Source of the DNA: Coriobacteriales bacterium
GTDB taxonomy: Bacteria > Actinomycetota > Coriobacteriia > Coriobacteriales > UBA8131
Direction of reading: 5' to 3'
Assembly (NCBI GenBank): GCA_031274985.1
Contig: JAISPK010000065.1
Location: 1-13,430, forward strand
Length of the DNA stretch: 13,430 bases
Below the pieces are notes generated by a model that searched no databases, was not told where the DNA came from, and worked only from the letters and a program-made list of their open reading frames with translations. Both the position numbers and the translations under genes were made by a program. This document shows positions 11,258-13,430 of the stretch, one piece after another. Numbering within the stretch: position 1 is the stretch's first letter; every line of letters starts with the position of its first letter.

Positions 11258-13430
11258 ATGACAAAACTTACAGAACGCTTTGAGCTCTACGGCAAGGAGT
11301 ACAGCCTCACCACCGGCGAGATTGCTCGTCAGGCAACGGGATCCATCATTGTTGAACAGGGTGAGACTATCATATTGGTCACGGCAGTAGTATCCCCGGA
11401 GAGACGCGATCTGGATTTCTTCCCCTTGACAGTTGACGTTGTTGAGCGGATGTATGCGGTGGGGAGGATACCAGGCGGCTACCTCAAGCGCGAAACCCGA
11501 CCTTCGGACAAAGGCACCTTGATGGCTCGTATGATCGATCGTCCGGTACGCCCGGGATTCCCGGACGGTTTCAGGAACGATGTTCAGATCGTGGCAACCA
11601 TCCTCAGCGCAGACCAGGTCAATCAACCCGATGTTATCTCTATCATGGGAGCCTCTGCGGCACTCCTGGTAGGCGGAGTACCCTTCGACGGCCCCGCCGC
11701 TGCCGTGCGTGTGGGCCGCAACACCGAAACGGGCGAGTTTATCATTAACCCCACTTTTGCCGAGGAAGAAAGCTCAGATCTTGAGCTGGTTATCGCCGGT
11801 ACGGCTGACTACATCTCAATGGTTGAGGCCGGGGCTAAGGAGATTTCCGAAGAGGACATGCTCGCCGCCATGGTGTTTGGCCAGGAGGCAATCGGCGAGT
11901 TCTGCAAGGCGCAGCAGCGCCTCATTGATGCAGTGGCGCCCGAGCGTCTGGAGTTTCCTCTCGACGAGCCCACACCGGGTCTCGCCGACCGCATCAGCCC
12001 CTTCTACGGCGACATGGGCGCAGCGCTGCGTCATCCGGACAAACAACAGCGCATGCAGCAGGTCGCAGAGCTCAAGGCTCGCATCAAAGAGACCTTCAGC
12101 GAAGAGGAGCTCAGCCAGTCTGCCAACGAGATCTCTGCAGAACTCAAGAAGCTTGAGAAGAAGGCCATGCGTGCCATGGTGCTGGAGACCGGCGAACGCG
12201 TTGACGGACGTACCGTTGACGAGATCCGTCCCATCACCTCGAGCGTTGAGTTTCTCCCTCGTGCTCATGGCTCCGGCCTGTTTACGCGCGGACAAACTCA
12301 GGTGCTCTCGGTACTCACCTTAGGCATGCTCAATGAATGGCAGCGTCTTGACACCATCGACCCTGCTCCGGGCAAGCGTTATATGCATCAGTACAACTTC
12401 CCGCCCTACTGCACCGGCGAGACCGGCCGCATGGGCGCACCAAAACGTCGCGAAATCGGGCACGGTGCTCTGGCGGAGCGCGCGCTCATGGCCGTGCTGC
12501 CCAGCGAGGAGGTATTCCCCTATACCATTCGCATCGTGAGCGAGGTCATGGAATCAAACGGCTCCTCCTCTATGGGATCTGCCTGCGGCTCTTCGCTTGC
12601 CTTGATGGATGCCGGAGTGCCTATCTCGGCACCGGTGAGCGGTATTGCCATGGGTCTTATCAAAGAGGACGACGCAGTTGCCATTCTCTCTGATATCCAG
12701 GGCATCGAGGACTTCCTCGGCGACATGGACTTTAAGGTCTGCGGTACTTCTAAGGGCATCACGGCCCTGCAGATGGACAACAAGGCTAAGGGCCTCTCGG
12801 TTGAGATCCTTGCCCAGGCGCTCGAGCAGGCAAAGGCCGGCAGGGCCCACATCCTCTCAAAGATGCTGGAAGCCATCGAAACACCACGTGAAGAGCTCAG
12901 CAAATACGCGCCGCGCATCATCTCCATCAAGATTCCGGTAGACAAGATACGTGACGTCATCGGCACCGGCGGCAAGGTCATCCGCAGCCTCCAGGAAGAG
13001 ACCGGAGCAACAATTGAGGTCACGGAAGACGGTACCGTCTACATTGCCTCAACCGATACCGGCGGCGAGCTGGCCCGCGAGCGCATCGAAGCCATCATCA
13101 AGGTCCCCGAGATAGGGGAGGAGTATGAGGGCACGGTCGTTGCGATTCAGCCCTTTGGTGCCTTCATTGAGTTGCTCCCCGGCAAAGACGGGCTCCTGCA
13201 CATCTCCAAGGTTGCAAAAGGTCGCGTTGCCCAGGTAGAGGATGTACTCAGCCTTGGTGACAAGGTCAAGGTTAAGATCACCGATATCGACGACAAGGGC
13301 AAGGTGTCCCTCGATCGCCTCGATAAGCCGGATGCACCTGAAGGATCGGACTTTGGCAACAGACGTCCCTCAGGCGACCGTCCTTCACACGGCCGTGGCC
13401 AGGATCGTAACCAGAAGAGACAGCCCCGTC
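11258..13430 (+). CDS. pnp: Polyribonucleotide nucleotidyltransferase (PNPase), 3' end beyond window
   Basis: ATG 11258 lies 7 nt after AAGG (11247-11250), which overlaps the rpsO stop. The frame stays open for 724 codons to the window edge. Domain order: first RNase PH core with RMYAVGRIPGGYLKRE and RPSDKGTLMARMIDRPVRPGFP; an all-helical linker (about 230-305); then the second, catalytic core with TRGQTQVLSVLTLG, PGKRYMHQYNFPPYCTGETG, RREIGHGALAERALMAVLPS, and FLGDMDFKV with Asp485 and Asp491 matching E. coli Asp486/Asp492. A KH domain (about 550-615; VIGTGGK at 567-573) and an S1 domain (about 619-690; VVAIQPFGAFIELLPGKDGL) follow, then an Arg/Gly/Asn-rich tail. The enzyme degrades RNA 3' to 5' by phosphorolysis. 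Only the last residues of the disordered tail seem to be missing. Confidence 0.97.
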   Translation, partial: MTKLTERFELYGKEYSLTTGEIARQATGSIIVEQGETIILVTAVVSPERRDLDFFPLTVDVVERMYAVGRIPGGYLKRETRPSDKGTLMARMIDRPVRPGFPDGFRNDVQIVATILSADQVNQPDVISIMGASAALLVGGVPFDGPAAAVRVGRNTETGEFIINPTFAEEESSDLELVIAGTADYISMVEAGAKEISEEDMLAAMVFGQEAIGEFCKAQQRLIDAVAPERLEFPLDEPTPGLADRISPFYGDMGAALRHPDKQQRMQQVAELKARIKETFSEEELSQSANEISAELKKLEKKAMRAMVLETGERVDGRTVDEIRPITSSVEFLPRAHGSGLFTRGQTQVLSVLTLGMLNEWQRLDTIDPAPGKRYMHQYNFPPYCTGETGRMGAPKRREIGHGALAERALMAVLPSEEVFPYTIRIVSEVMESNGSSSMGSACGSSLALMDAGVPISAPVSGIAMGLIKEDDAVAILSDIQGIEDFLGDMDFKVCGTSKGITALQMDNKAKGLSVEILAQALEQAKAGRAHILSKMLEAIETPREELSKYAPRIISIKIPVDKIRDVIGTGGKVIRSLQEETGATIEVTEDGTVYIASTDTGGELARERIEAIIKVPEIGEEYEGTVVAIQPFGAFIELLPGKDGLLHISKVAKGRVAQVEDVLSLGDKVKVKITDIDDKGKVSLDRLDKPDAPEGSDFGNRRPSGDRPSHGRGQDRNQKRQPR

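Noticed and set aside
11709..12323. Plus-strand Arg/Ser-rich open frame of 204 codons
   Set aside because: It lies wholly inside pnp in another frame. pnp shows continuous PNPase motifs across the same bases.

Overview
The window looks like a chromosomal housekeeping segment from a high-to-moderate GC Gram-positive bacterium. My best guess is Coriobacteriia (Actinomycetota). The reasons are the L27 start MAHKKG without the cleavable N-terminal extension usual in Firmicutes, the long Lys/Ala/Pro tail on L21, and the order rplU-rpmA-obg-proB-proA-nadD-yqeK. This placement is inference from gene content and protein character; no database was searched.

Region by region. Positions 1-835 (minus strand) hold the N-terminal 278 codons of mtnA (methylthioribose-1-phosphate isomerase, methionine salvage), cut by the window edge. 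Positions 836-1271 are a non-coding divergent intergenic region with a promoter at each end. Between them lie a (ACT)7 microsatellite and a 108-bp inverted repeat that does not look like a simple terminator. Positions 1272-4559 hold three co-directional genes with overlapping or short junctions: a three-TM protein with ten exact-period 9-residue repeats, a membrane-anchored VanW-domain protein, and a PRC-barrel-like protein with a long acidic linker. Their common function is unknown.

A strong extended -10 promoter then precedes tRNA-Asn(GTT) at 4642-4716. It is followed without an obvious terminator by rplU (L21) and rpmA (L27). A hairpin at about 5713-5748 separates these from obg. The genes obg, proB, proA, nadD and yqeK (5765-10772) form a tight operon with two 14-nt overlaps. 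It joins ribosome-assembly GTPase, proline synthesis, NAD synthesis and Ap4A hydrolysis functions. The operon is closed by a terminator-like palindrome at 10785-10819 of a kind that looks repetitive. A new promoter and a structured leader lead to rpsO (S15), followed 9 nt later by pnp (PNPase). pnp runs off the right edge within its basic C-terminal tail.

Most of the window is core translation, RNA decay and biosynthesis. The points most worth following up are the 108-bp hairpin and its ACT repeat, the uncharacterised three-gene cassette, the L21 tail, and the rpsO leader, which can mask its own ribosome binding site.
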